A DNA stretch of 64,000 bases from Ariolimax columbianus (taxonomy: Eukaryota > Mollusca > Gastropoda > Stylommatophora > Arionidae): positions 77,859,090 through 77,923,089 of the forward strand of contig JAVGWX010000004.1 of the NCBI GenBank assembly GCA_036924085.1. Direction: 5' to 3'. Under the pieces are notes generated by a model, which searched no databases, was not told the origin of the DNA, and saw only the letters and a program-made list of their open reading frames with translations. How positions within the stretch are numbered: position 1 is the stretch's first letter; each line of letters begins with the position of its first letter. The translations under genes were made by a program, and so were the position numbers. Of the stretch, positions 1 to 9,760 are shown piece by piece.

Positions 1-1148
1 AGTGGCGTGACATGATCAGAAGACTTTAACACCAGTCTCCGAACTAACAGTGGACCAGTGGCGTGACATGATCAGAAGAATTTAACACCAGTCTCTGAAC
101 TAACAGTGGACCAGTGGCGTGACATGATCAGAAGACTTTAATACCAGTCTCCGAACTAATAGTAGACCAGTGGCGTGACATGATCAGAAGAATTTAACAC
201 CAGTCTCTGAACTAACAGTGGACCAGTGGCGTGACATGATCAGAAGACTTTAACACCAGTCTCCGAACTAATAGTAGACCAGTGGCGTGACATGATCAGA
301 AGACTTTAACACCAGTCTCCGAACTAACAGTGGACCAGTGGCGTGACATGTTCAGAAGACTTCAACACCAGTCTCCGAACTAACAGTGGACCAGTGTCAT
401 GACATGATCAGAAGACTTTAACACCAGTCTCCGAACTAATAGTAGACCAGTGGCGTGACATGATCAGAAGACTTTAACACCAGTCTCCGAACTAACAGTG
501 GACCAGTGGCGTGACATGTTCAGAAGACTTTAACACCAGTCTCCGAACTAATATTGGACCAGTGGCGTGACATGATCAGAAGACTTTAACACCAGTCTCC
601 GAAGACACCAATAGAAGACAGTGGCGTGAAATGATCAGAAGACTTTAACACCAGTTTCCGAAGACACCAATAGAAGACAGCGGCGTGACATGGTATGACG
701 ACTCCAACACACGAATCCGGACTGACTAACCGAGGACAGTGGCGTGACATGATATGACGACTACAACACACGAATCCGGACTCACTAACCGAGGACAGTG
801 GCGTGACATGGTATGACGACTCCAACACACGAATCCGGACTGACTAACCGAGGACAGTGGCGTGACATGATATGAGGACTCCAACACACGAATCCGGGCT
901 CATTAACCGAGGACTGTGGCGTGACATGATCAGAAGACGCCAACACCAGTCTCCGAACTCACTAACCGAGGACAGTGGCGTGACATGGTATGACGACTCC
1001 AACACCAGTCTCCAAACTCACTAACCGAGGACAGTGGCGTGACATGGTATGACGACTCCAACACCAGTCTCCGAACTCACTAACCGAGGACAGTGGCGTG
1101 ACATGGTATGATAACTCCAACACACGAATCCGGACTGACTAAGCTGAT
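1..1148. repeat. 56/59-bp satellite array, two subtypes plus hybrids
   Basis: About 20 head-to-tail monomers, each opening with AGTGGCGTGACATGATCAGA or a close variant. From 1 to about 560 the period is 56 bp and the second half reads CACCAGTCTCCGAACTAACA. Two transitional 59-bp units at about 560-680 carry GAAGACACCAATAGAAGAC. From about 680 the period is 59 bp with ACACACGAATCCGGACTGAC and CTAACCGAGGAC. Around 917-1090 the units are hybrids: the middle of subtype 1 joined to the end of subtype 2. The array starts before the window. Open frames on either strand are by-products of the repeat. Confidence 0.95.
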
Positions 1149-1517
1149 GGAGATATGATTTTCTACAGGATGGGGCAGCTGACCTCACACACAACCCTTC
1201 TCATTCGCCTTCTCAACATTTTGGCAGGTTACAGTGTTACTCCTCCCTTTTCTGGCGCCCGTGGGTGCTGGGCTCTTTGTACCACCACGATCTACCTAAA
1301 GGTCCAAGAAATACTCAACATAACCTTTCACAGGTCACACAGAAGGTGATGAATTGGAAAGCGAAGGCAAGCAATCCTAGCTGTTTCACATCACGTAGCT
1401 TTTTTGTGACTAACAAATTATGTCTACAAAGGTCGTGATAAGTGGCATAACAGAAAAACTAGTAATATAGTTCTGACAATAACATCTAACATTTTGGGAT
1501 TCGGCATATCTTCTTCT
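1149..1517. other. Unclassified unique stretch
   Basis: No repeat structure, RNA gene or convincing coding signal is visible. A 64-codon frame at 1155-1349 matches no family I recognise. Confidence 0.4.
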
Positions 1518-1770
1518 TTGGCGTTCGTCCTGAAAAGAAAGTTGTATCGTAGTTTACAGCCACACTACGATTTCTGCACCTTTCAGACCAACACATCCGA
1601 TTTCTGTTTTTTTTTTTTTAGTACCTGGTTTGCCTTCCCAGCGCAATACACATTCTCAAAGTCAGACTAGTGTAGCCTGTATCCAGAGCCGGCTCTTGGA
1701 GATGTAATATGGCCTTGGTCAGCTGGTGTCCGTTGACCCTGATGCATGTAGCCAGCTAAGAGTTGCTGGT
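1518..1770 (-). mobile_element. Diverged copy of repeat G
   Basis: Reads on the minus strand like the clearer G copies at 6633, 17520 and 22960. Shared landmarks are the 'gcacctttc...aacacatccga' core near 1575-1605 and, toward the head, 'tatccag', 'gatgtaatatggccttgg' and 'ccctgatgcatgtagccag'. A T-run at 1608-1620 interrupts it. Divergence is high, so it is an old copy. Confidence 0.6.
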
Positions 1771-1977
1771 TGGGGTCAACTCATTCACTGTGTTGCAACT
1801 TCAGCCCCATAATTTGACATATAAAACCCTTGAAATAGTATTTTCATTACGTCACCTGTTGATTACTAAAATACATTGCTACTACTTTCTGTACAAGGAA
1901 ATAAGGACATGTTAAAAAATGACAGTAAAAAAAATATGCAGAAATAAAGTCCAAACGACTTTTCTTTCGCTCTAACC

Positions 1978-2361
1978 CAATGTTTCCAAACCTTTTTACC
2001 ATTTCGGACGGTTGACAACAGAAAAAAAAATTGTTCCTGAACCTATGTTTTGAGGAAAAAATTGTTTGCGGACCGGAGAAAATATTTTTAAAAATTCTCG
2101 AGGACCCGTGAAAATGGGAAAATTTTTTGCGGACCGGTAAAAATAAAAATAAATTGTTCACGGACCAGTTAAAACAATTTTTAACTGACCGATAAGACAG
2201 AAAAAATCCCATTATTTCTAAAGTATTTGGCCTGACAGTTGTTAAAGCTAATATTATAGAATGAAAATTACATAGCCATTTCAAATAACCAGAATTCGAG
2301 CACTAAATAGATAAGACGTTCAGCAGCAAATTTCCTGAAAATCGGCGGTAGGGAATCACTG
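1978..2361. mobile_element. hAT-type non-autonomous element (MITE)
   Basis: The left end CAATGTTTCCAAACC and the right end, read in reverse as CAGTGATTCCCTACC, form imperfect terminal inverted repeats of hAT style. Flanks CTCTAACC (1970-1977) and CTCTAAAC (2362-2369) match at 7 of 8 bases, the TSD length expected for hAT. The interior has three 'gcggaccgg'-like motifs (about 2070, 2130, 2160) typical of hAT termini and no transposase frame. It depends on a transposase supplied elsewhere. Confidence 0.7.
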
Positions 2362-2369
2362 CTCTAAAC

Positions 2370-2884
2370 GCGAAATGATGCACTCATATTCTGAGACCAA
2401 TTAATGTCCCAAAATATCGGGACAATAGCAACAAAAACCTAGACAGTCCTAACCCCAAGCATTCATTAAAAGGCTTCCCCAACTCTCACCTTTACCCTTC
2501 CAAAAAAGAAAACGCAAACACAAACAAGCAAACAGTGAAAGCCAAATGAATATTGGAAAGTTAGCCAATTAGAAAACAAGCCAAATACCAGGAATTTGGC
2601 TTTAAAGAAAAGTCAAATCGGCAACCTTGATCAGCAACGCAAAGGTTCAAGGACGACCGGTCGGGCGGATTATCCATTGTGGTACTTATTTGCGGCTTTT
2701 TTAGTAAGGATATAGTGCATTATAAGCTTCAGCCACTACTGCATGGGGAGTTCTTAGGTTGCAGTGGCATTCTCCATGGGACTTAACAGGATGAGATCTA
2801 AAACGGAAGGGAACTTACAGGGCAGAGGTTCTCAACATTTCAAAGTCACGGTACCTATTTCAGATCGAGCAGCGAGATGTTCTT
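2370..2884. other. Unclassified stretch with a possible hAT end
   Basis: Mostly unassigned AT-rich sequence. CAGAGGTTCTCAACATTTC at 2823-2841 resembles a hAT terminal repeat (compare 18774) but its partner end is not visible. Element A seems to start just downstream at about 2885. Confidence 0.35.
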
Positions 2885-4335
2885 GTTGCCCACAATGAAT
2901 AGGATTACTCTTTTGTGCGCCCTAAAAAGGCCATTAAGTGCCGGGTTGTTGTAGCTTTTCTCACATTCCGAGCACGCTGATGAAGATGGACCGGGGTTAT
3001 CCATGCAGTTGTTCTATGGTTGGCTTCATCTGCGTGTTGCTTACTACTACGGGGATCACGTCGATCCCTCACTTCGTTAGCCAGGCTGCCATGAAAACAG
3101 CCCGTTTCCAGAGAGGACTAGGGGGAAGCCGAGGAGAAGGTCTTTGACGGTATATTTTGCCTGACCATGACTAAAATGTCTTATAAGTATGTTGTGCCTG
3201 ACCATGACTAATATGTCTGATCAGTATGTTGTGCCTGACCATGACTAAAATGTCTGATCAGTATGTTGTGCCTGACCATGACTAAAATGTCTGATCAGTA
3301 TGTTGTGCCTGACCATAACTAAAATGTCTGATCAGTATGTTGTGCCTGACCATGACTAAAATGTCTGATCAGTATGTTGTGCCTGACCATGACTAAAATG
3401 TCTGATCAATTTGTTGTGCCTGACTATGACTAAAATGTCTGATCAGTATGTTGTGCCTGACCATGACTAAAATGTCTGATCAGTATGTTGTGCCTGACCA
3501 TGAGTAAAATGTCTGATCAGTATGTTGTGCCTGACCATGACTAAAATGTCTGATCAGTATGTTGTGCCTGACCATGACTAAAATGTCTGATCAATTTGTT
3601 GTGCCTGACTATGACTAAAATGTCTGATCAGTATGTTGTGCCTGACCATGACTAAAATGTCTGATCAGTATGTTGTGCCTGACCATGAGTAAAATGTCTG
3701 ATCAGTATGTTGTGCCTGACCATGACTAAAATGTCTGATCAGTATGTTGTGCCTGACCATGACTAAAATGTCTGATCAGTATGTTGTGCCTGACCATGAG
3801 TAAAATGTCTGATCAGTATGTTGTGCCTGACCATGAGTAAAATGTCTGATCAGTATGTTGTGCCTGACCATGAGTAAAATGTCTGATCAGTATGTTGTGC
3901 CTGACCATGAGTAAAATGTCTGATCAGTATGTTGTGCCTGACCATGACTAAAATGTCTGATCAGTATGTTGTGCCTGACCATGACTAAAATGTCTGATCA
4001 GTATGTTGTGCCTGACCATGACTAAAATGTCTGATCAGTATGTTGTGCCTGACCATGACTAAAATGTCTGATCAGTATGTTGTGCCTGACCATGAGTAAA
4101 ATGTCTGATCAGTATGTTGTGCCTGACCATGAGTAAAATGTCTGATCAGTATGTTGTGCCTGACCATGAGTAAAATGTCTGATCAGTATGCTGTGCCTGA
4201 CCATGAGTAAAATGTCTGATCAGTATGTTGTGCCTGACCATGAGTAAAATGTCTGATCAGTATGTTGTGCCTGACCATGACTAAAATGTCTGATCAGTAT
4301 GTTGTGCCTGACCAGACGTTAGTCCTCCTCACCAA
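2885..4335 (+). mobile_element. Element A: dispersed head plus 37-bp array
   Basis: A head of about 250 bp (2885-3155) is shared with loci B (22415-24312), C (42050-42785) and D (46518-46942, minus). Landmarks in order are TGCCCACAATG, TTTTGTGCGCCCT, GGGTTGTTGTAGCTTTTCTC, GCTGATGAAGATGGACC, CTACTACGGGGATCACGTCG, and TCGTTAGCCAGGCTGCC followed by a purine-rich stretch. The head runs straight into a 37-bp tandem array and ends CTGACCAGACGTTAGTCC, which is also shared with B. It has no coding capacity. The class is unknown. Confidence 0.75.
3155..4318 (+). repeat. 37-bp minisatellite inside element A (about 31 copies)
   Basis: The monomer starts CAGTATGTTGTGCCTGACCA and ends CTAAAATGTCTGAT; copies are almost identical. 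The main variation is GACTAAA versus GAGTAAA. A rarer CAATTTG variant occurs at 3407 and 3592, exactly 185 bp (5 monomers) apart, showing block duplication. Confidence 0.97.
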
Positions 4336-4559
4336 GCAACGAGTTAAAAGTGTTTGTCGCTCGCTGCAGCGGTTCATCATCCACTAGCGACATGGATGCG
4401 TTTTAATTCACTGCAGAGTTTCCTGGGTTCCCATCGTACGTAACATGACATTCCATTTTCGGTTAAGGGGAGGGCAAGTCCAAATAAGTTTATGCTAAAC
4501 AAATAAGTAAACACTTAGATAACGATAGAAGTGTAGAAACGATAGTTATATTCTGTTTT
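4336..4559. other. Unclassified spacer
   Basis: Short unique sequence between element A and the telomere-like array; nothing recognised. Confidence 0.4.
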
Positions 4560-5166
4560 GTGGAAGGCTGGGGTTATGGTTAATGAAGGGTTAGCGTAGG
4601 TTTAGGGTTATGGTTAGGTTAAGTTTAGGGTTGGGGTTAGGGAAGGTTCAGGGTTATGGTTAGGGTAGGCTTAGGTTGGGGTTAGGGAAGGTTCAGGGTT
4701 ATCGTTAGGGTAGGCTTAGGTTGGGGTTAAGGTTAGGATATGCTTAGGTTGGGGTAAGGTTGGGGTTAGGGTAGGTTTAGGGTTGTGGTTAGGGTTGGGG
4801 TTGGGGTTAGGGTAGGTTTAGGGATATGGTTAGGGTTGGGGTTAGGGTAGGTTTAGGGTTATGGTTAGGGTTGGGGTTAGGGTAGGTTTAGGGTTATGGT
4901 TAGGGTAGGTTTAGGGTTGGGGTTAGGGTAGGTTTAGGGTTATGGTTAGGGTAGGTTTAGGGTTGGGGTTAGAATTGAGTTAGGTTGGGGTTAGGGTAGG
5001 TTTAGGGTTATGGTTAGGGTTGGGGTTAAGATAGGTTTAGGGTTATGGTAGGCTTAGGTTGAGGTTAGGGTAGGTTTACGGTTAGGGTAGGTTTAGGGTT
5101 GAGGTTAGGGTAGGCTTGGGTAAGGGTAGGCTTAGGGTTGGGGGTTAGGGTAGGTTTAGGGTTGAC
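4560..5166 (+). repeat. Degenerate telomere-like GGGTTA array
   Basis: About 600 bp made of GGGTTAGGGTAGGTTTAGGG and GGTTATGGTTAGGGTTGGGG blocks in irregular order. All the G is on the plus strand. It resembles the metazoan TTAGGG telomere repeat but with inserted A and T and no uniform 6-bp period. It is internal and directly joined to a SINE, so it is an interstitial or satellite array and not a chromosome end. Confidence 0.85.
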
Positions 5167-5385
5167 CATGAATATTCTCTTTTCGATTTCCAACTGCCAA
5201 TGGATTTTTAACGTGCGCGCCACTGCATACGGGCGTCTGATCTCACTACTAAGAGACCAGGGCAAATTCGTACCGGATGATCGACGTGAAAAAAATCCCG
5301 GTCGAGATTTGAGCCCGCGACCTCCAGCCCCCGAGGCGAACACCTTACTTCGAGACCACTTGGTCACCTTAAGTTATTATCGACG
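5167..5385 (-). mobile_element. tRNA-derived SINE-A
   Basis: On the minus strand the order is a tRNA-like head ('agtggtctcgaagtaaggtg', then 'gaggtcgcgggctcaaatct' in the box B position), then 'gaccgggatttttttcac', 'gtgagatcagacgcccgt', 'gcgcgcacgttaaaaatc' and a 3' end. The same modules occur at 6453 and 41522. Polymerase III boxes A and B are recognisable but mutated. It abuts the telomere-like array at its 3' side. Confidence 0.8.
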
Positions 5386-5507
5386 CCTCTATTTCTAGCA
5401 GTTTCAGACAACGATCGGTAAGGGACGTCCTGTTCTTAAGAAACGACTTCACTGAACTTTGGGAATACCCATAGGTGCTCGTCTCTCCCAGTTTTGTTGT
5501 TGTTGGT

Positions 5508-5745
5508 GTTGGCGCGTTCGCCTTATTTCTCTAATCCCCAAGGCGGCGTGCGTTGGACTGTGGTTATTATTTTTCGCCTGTCGGCCCAGTGCATCCGACT
5601 TCAACATACATTTTATGTAAGGGTCTGCTTCCTCCTTCATTTCTAAGGTTTTCTTCCCCGGGGTAACGGCCGGTGCTGTGATAGGGATCGAACCCAGCAC
5701 CTTGGGGTTGTGAGCCGTGCCACTTAGCTACTAGCCCAGGCCGTC
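5508..5745 (-). mobile_element. tRNA-derived SINE-B
   Basis: Minus strand: head with GGGCTAGTAGCTAAGTGGCA (box A-like) and GCTGGGTTCGATCCC (box B), then GTTACCCCGGGGAAG. The core follows: GACCCTTACATAAAATG and TTGAAGTCGGATGCACTGG. It ends in a CAA-rich tail (plus strand 'gttttgttgttgttgg' near 5493-5508). A second copy lies at 40383. Its core is shared with the 28S-derived retroposons and with repeat G. Confidence 0.85.
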
Positions 5746-6094
5746 TCTCCCACTAAATGGCGAAGGGTGTGGATACGGATGGTTCCTGGAGCAGAATAAT
5801 AGAAAATACTTGTGCTCCGTCCTCTCATGTCCCCACCCCGTTCGATCAAACTTTTTCCAGTCTATAAAGTGCTGATTCATCTTTTAAGAGTATCGCCATT
5901 CAACAGTCGGTCATTGATAAACTTCAACATGTCGCCCTTATACAATCCTAATGTATCGATAATGTGTGATTTCGTAGTCTAGATGTCAGATCTTTCAATG
6001 TTGGAACCTCAGCATACTAGGACAGTAGACCCAGACCAGCTCGTGGAGGTTTGATTCATCAACAGCGGCTATCCTCTCATGTCTTAGCCAGCTT
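5746..6094. other. Unclassified stretch
   Basis: No repeat or coding signal recognised. Confidence 0.35.
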
Positions 6095-6452
6095 GTATGT
6101 AGCTTCCAAAGAAAGGATTGAAAGTTCCTCACTTAACTTAAATTCTTCATACTGGTTTAGAAGACTCTGCAGAATCTGCATATTGTCAGTTTCTTCTAAT
6201 ACACTTGATGTAAAAATAGCTTTGTGCATACAATCTATTCTTGAATGCATTAACTGACTATGTCCCAATTTTTCATGTGGCATTGGTATTCGAAGTAGTC
6301 ACCTCTCTCTGACTAAAACAAAATGTTTCCTAATATCTAATCTGGATCTTTCTTTAATTAATTTGTTGCTGTGCCCTCTTGTTATACTTTGTTAGCCTGT
6401 TTTACTTTGAAAAAAGTATTATAGTCTAATGTATCCTAACCTTTGATTATCT
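6095..6452 (-). mobile_element. CR1-like LINE, 3' end (distal part)
   Basis: Read on the minus strand this matches the end of the LINE also seen at 10030 (+), 30775 (+) and 53608 (+): a stretch encoding 'RFRLDIR..FCFSQR', then 'NAFKNRLDCMHK', then an untranslated end with 'acaatatgcagattctgcag' and a GAACCAG-like motif. It continues the fragment at 7172-7560; the two are separated by a 719-bp SINE insertion flanked by TTGATTATCT duplications. Stops and indels are present, so it is dead. Confidence 0.7.
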
Positions 6453-6632
6453 GGGGGCTCGTTCGAATCACGGTGGAGACCGCAATTTTTTTCGCGTGAA
6501 TTTTCTTGTAATAAATCCCCTGATCTCTGGGTAGTGAGATCGGACCCCTGATCTCTGGGTAGTGAGATCGGACTCCCGTGTTCAGTGTCGAGCACGTTAA
6601 AAATGCATTGCCAGTTATAAATCGAAAAGAGA
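6453..6632 (+). mobile_element. 5'-truncated SINE-A
   Basis: Starts inside the box B region (CGTTCGAATCACGGTGG) immediately after the TSD TTGATTATCT (6443-6452). A 23-bp segment containing GATCTCTGGGTAGTGAGATC is duplicated in tandem at 6521-6570. It ends 'cacgttaaaaatgcattgcc' and 'aaatcgaaaagagacc', as in the 5167 copy. The other TSD is at 7172-7181, so it entered together with, or before, the adjoining G element. Confidence 0.75.
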
Positions 6633-7025
6633 CCAAGATGCTGAGCAGCGCATGAGCTTCAGTAGTCAGTGGCCCATAGCTGACTGCTAGCGTCAGAGCC
6701 AGCGAACCAGAGCTGCCAAGACCCTTCTACACCTCCACGCGGTGATCCTGGATAACAGGCTGCAGCAGGGAAGACTGGATAAGGAGAAGTTATCGAAGAG
6801 GGAATGCTAACCCGGTACTCAAAAAATGCTTGCTGAAGTAAGATGTGTTGGGCCGAAAGGTGTAAATATCGCAGTCAAGCTGTAAACCACGACACAACAC
6901 ATTTCGTTCTCTGGACTACACTCTACTACTTAAGCCCTTTCATGGCTTTGAGCGGGAGATTGAGAACGAACGAAGCCAAGCCAAGGCATAAATGGAAAAG
7001 AGTAGGCTTAACGGCCGCTGCCTGA
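6633..7025 (+). mobile_element. Repeat G
   Basis: Reference copy of an interspersed repeat present at least seven times here. Landmarks are CAAGATGCTGAGCAG, CCAGAGCTGCCAAGACCC, TCCACGCGGTGATCCTGGAT, GATGTGTTGGGCCGAAAGG, TCGCAGTCAAGCTGTAAACC and the 3' motif GAGATTGAGAACGAACGAAG. The central part (about 6825-6875) resembles the core of SINE-B and the 28S retroposon. The head is not obviously tRNA. The 7026-7171 stretch lies inside the same TSD-bounded insertion and is unassigned. Confidence 0.75.
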
Positions 7026-7171
7026 ATATAAATTCTCCCAAAATTATTTGAATCTTCCCCCAAGCCTAGTAAGCCGCAGGAAGTTGTAAAAATACCTACA
7101 ACATACAGCCGAAGCATTCGGCTACCTGGCAACAGACATTAACATGCCTGTTTGAATACCAGAATTCCAAG

Positions 7172-7560
7172 TTGATTATCTTATAAACCTGTATTAAATC
7201 ACCTCACATTCTTTTTATTTTCTAAACACTGTAGGCCAGTTTTCTCAGACTTTTCTCATAAATATAATTCTGGAATACCACTATCCTTTGTATCCTTTCT
7301 ATCACGTGTATATCCCTTCAGCGATAAGGACTCCACACCTGTGCACAGTACTCCAATCGAAGTCTAACTAATCCTTTACAGAGTTTGACTATCACTTCCT
7401 TGCTCTTACGTTTAGTATTTCTTTTTACCATACCTAATATTGCATTTGCCTTTTTCACTGCTACCATGCACTTGCTTCCTCACCTGTATGATCTATTATA
7501 ACCCCTAGGTCCCTTTCCGTATCTATCTTCATAATATATTTCTCTAACATCATGTAATTA
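7172..7560 (-). mobile_element. CR1-like LINE, end of RT domain
   Basis: The minus strand encodes, with frameshifts, 'DTERDLGVIIDHTGEEAS', 'KKANAILGMVKRNT' and 'KGLVRLRLEYCAQVWSP', the thumb-side end of CR1/L2-type reverse transcriptases. The same region is at 10037 (+). It continues into 6095-6452 beyond the SINE insertion. No intact frame remains. Confidence 0.75.
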
Positions 7561-8149
7561 TATTCAATATTGAATCTACATACGCGGATGAGGATACTAT
7601 CAATGCCCAAGGATTAACGTGTGCCAGAACTTCTGGAGGGCATTATCATTGCCCAAGGATTAACGTACAATTAGGAAAATGTGACTCCAGGTAGATTGTA
7701 ATTAACACAGCGACCGGGGATCCTCTGGAAACGACTTTTCAGTCGCCCAATCTTTTCACTGCCGAAACATCATTGATCATTAAAGCACGCCATCTCATTT
7801 CAATCGACATCGACGAAATCTTAACACAAGACCCGGACTAACTGATGAACCGCCCAAACCTTCTGGAACCATGCAATATGGATGACGTGTTGAGGGGAAC
7901 GAGAAAGCAAACCACGTGACCGAATATTGAAAACGTGACGTCGAAAGTGGAGCCCAGGACAGGGGAAGTAAGTAAGTAACATGTACCACAACTTCTGGAG
8001 CACATAGCTATTACCTACCCCTTTAGGAATCCCCCCCCCCCCCTCTGGTTTATTATTCCACAGCTAAGGTTTTAAAGAGATTGGTGGCTCTACGGTTTTC
8101 CTCATTCATCTCATCAATATCTTTAGCAGGTCTCTTTCTGGCTTTCTAT
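7561..8149. other. Unclassified stretch with a short direct repeat
   Basis: CCCAAGGATTAACGT plus flanks occurs twice (about 7599 and 7655), separated by 'gccagaacttctggagggca'. A poly-C tract lies near 8030-8043. No family or coding signal recognised. Confidence 0.4.
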
Positions 8150-8575
8150 CACTCTTTTGTTGTCACATCCTTCTCTTCCCATGTCTGTTCTACAGCGGAG
8201 ACTTCGGTGGCTTTGTCAAGTTCGCCGCATGGAATATGGTCGCACTGCGAAAGGTATCTTCTACGGACAGTTGGTGGATGAGAAAAGAACAGTTGGCCGA
8301 CCACAGTTGAGGTTCAAAGATGTGTGTAAGCGTGATACGAAGGCCCTGGACATGGGTCTGACATCCTGGGAAGATGAAGCTGTAGACCGATGTTCCCCGA
8401 ATGTCCAACTAACGCTTGGCGAAGAGAAGCTCTTGCAACACAGAGAAGTGAAAAGACAAAGCCGCAAAGAGAAAGAACAAACCACAAGTATTTTTTTTGT
8501 TTTTTTGTTTATCGCTCCAAGTCATATCATCCTATATTCAGTCAAGGACTGAAAAGGACTACTAACTAACTGTTC
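8150..8575 (+). mobile_element. LINE C-terminal fragment with 3' end
   Basis: A 131-codon frame (8157-8552) encodes 'LQRRLRWLCQVRRMEYGR', 'FYGQLVDEKRTVGRPQLRF' and 'DVCKRDTKALDM', the post-RT region common to EN/RT LINEs (RRLRWxGHVxRM, LYGQL, GRPxLRFKD). The untranslated end 'gtcatatcatcctatattca' and an ACTA-rich tail match the copy at 51965-52530. It is 5'-truncated; the upstream RT is absent. Confidence 0.8.
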
Positions 8576-9394
8576 TATTGTTTGATTCCACCAGATAAAT
8601 TAGACAAAAGTGAATCTAGTGGTCCTGCGTCTGATTGCCTGGTGAAGTTTATGCAAGGTACCGAAGACCTATTTGAGTTTCCAGTGTCTGGTGCCTTTTT
8701 CTTTCACGATAATGAATACACATTGCAGGTGGTGACTTTTCTGTGGTACAAACATGACCCAATGCCTGCAGAGCGCTCTGGATATCAGTGGCAGGTCGAT
8801 GGAAACATCTATAGCACAAGGCCGAGATACTGATCTCTTTGAACGTCAATAATTCATGACTGTCAGGTGTGTGTGGAGCAGTGCCTAGCTTAAAGCAATC
8901 TCTTGTTTACTCTGAGTATACTCTTGATCTAATGATAAGACTGAGTGGTCTGCTGGTGTCTTTGTGTATGATAATGGACAAGAACAGCACCACTGCCCCA
9001 CAGAGAGCATGTCGTAAGAAGCGACTAACTGTGTGACATTACATAACACCGGCCATGGTTATGTGGTTTGTTAAGAGCAGCATAGATGGCGCCTAACAGG
9101 CTGTGGGTCTACTTTGCTCTAGTGTTTAAGCCTATTAAGATGGACTCGCACATAGGTTAACCATCACCCACCGCAGCGGCACTTGTCCCAACGTAGTGGA
9201 GTAATAAATTGCTCGAGCCTAGCCTGCTAAGCATGAAATCCTCCATCCAGCTGCATCCAGCGCTGGAACCTGACAGGGGTGTCTGCATGTGTAGAAGTAT
9301 AGCTCGATCAAGTCTAAAATAAGACACATCTTGCCAGACACTTTTGACAGTTCTGCCAGAAAATCCCATTGTAATTCATCAAATAGCTGTTCTA
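8576..9394. other. Mostly unclassified; LINE 3'-UTR scrap at 9085
   Basis: Nothing recognised except 9085-9135 ('agatggcgcc..aggctgtgggtctactttgctctag'). This matches sequence following LINE ends at 12022 and 60152 and is probably a LINE 3' untranslated remnant. Confidence 0.35.
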
Positions 9395-9760
9395 TTTGTT
9401 AATACAAATGAAAGATTATTTAGTCTTGGCTGATGATTGTCACTCAAATTCCTTGTACTTTAAAGTCCTCAATTTTACTGGCATTAGTATCTATCAATGT
9501 ATGGAAGTTCTTCCCTCGCGTACATATCGAGCCTTCGCCTTCAGAACCCACACAAACTATCGTAGCACATATATCCTGAACTCTTGATTGAAACATTCAC
9601 TTCAAGCATGTCTCCTGGATCATGAGGATGTCGAAGTCATAGACCAATTTCTGGAGAATGACTTCACGTTGGGTGACACTGTGACAATACCAATAGCCAA
9701 TAAGCGCTTACTTTACACCAAGCCTATCTGATTTCCTTCGATTATTTTTATTCCAAGTTC
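9395..9760 (-). mobile_element. LINE endonuclease-domain fragment
   Basis: The minus strand from about 9700 encodes 'TQREVILQKLVYDFDILMIQE' followed by T-C-L-K, resembling the start of an APE-type endonuclease, where the E of 'IQET' is catalytic. Downstream in a shifted frame is 'SEGEGSICTRGKNFHTL'. The fragment carries stops and is isolated from any RT. Identification rests on one motif and its spacing. Confidence 0.5.

Noticed and set aside
4560..5166. Chromosome end
   Set aside because: Sequence continues on both sides and the repeats are irregular.
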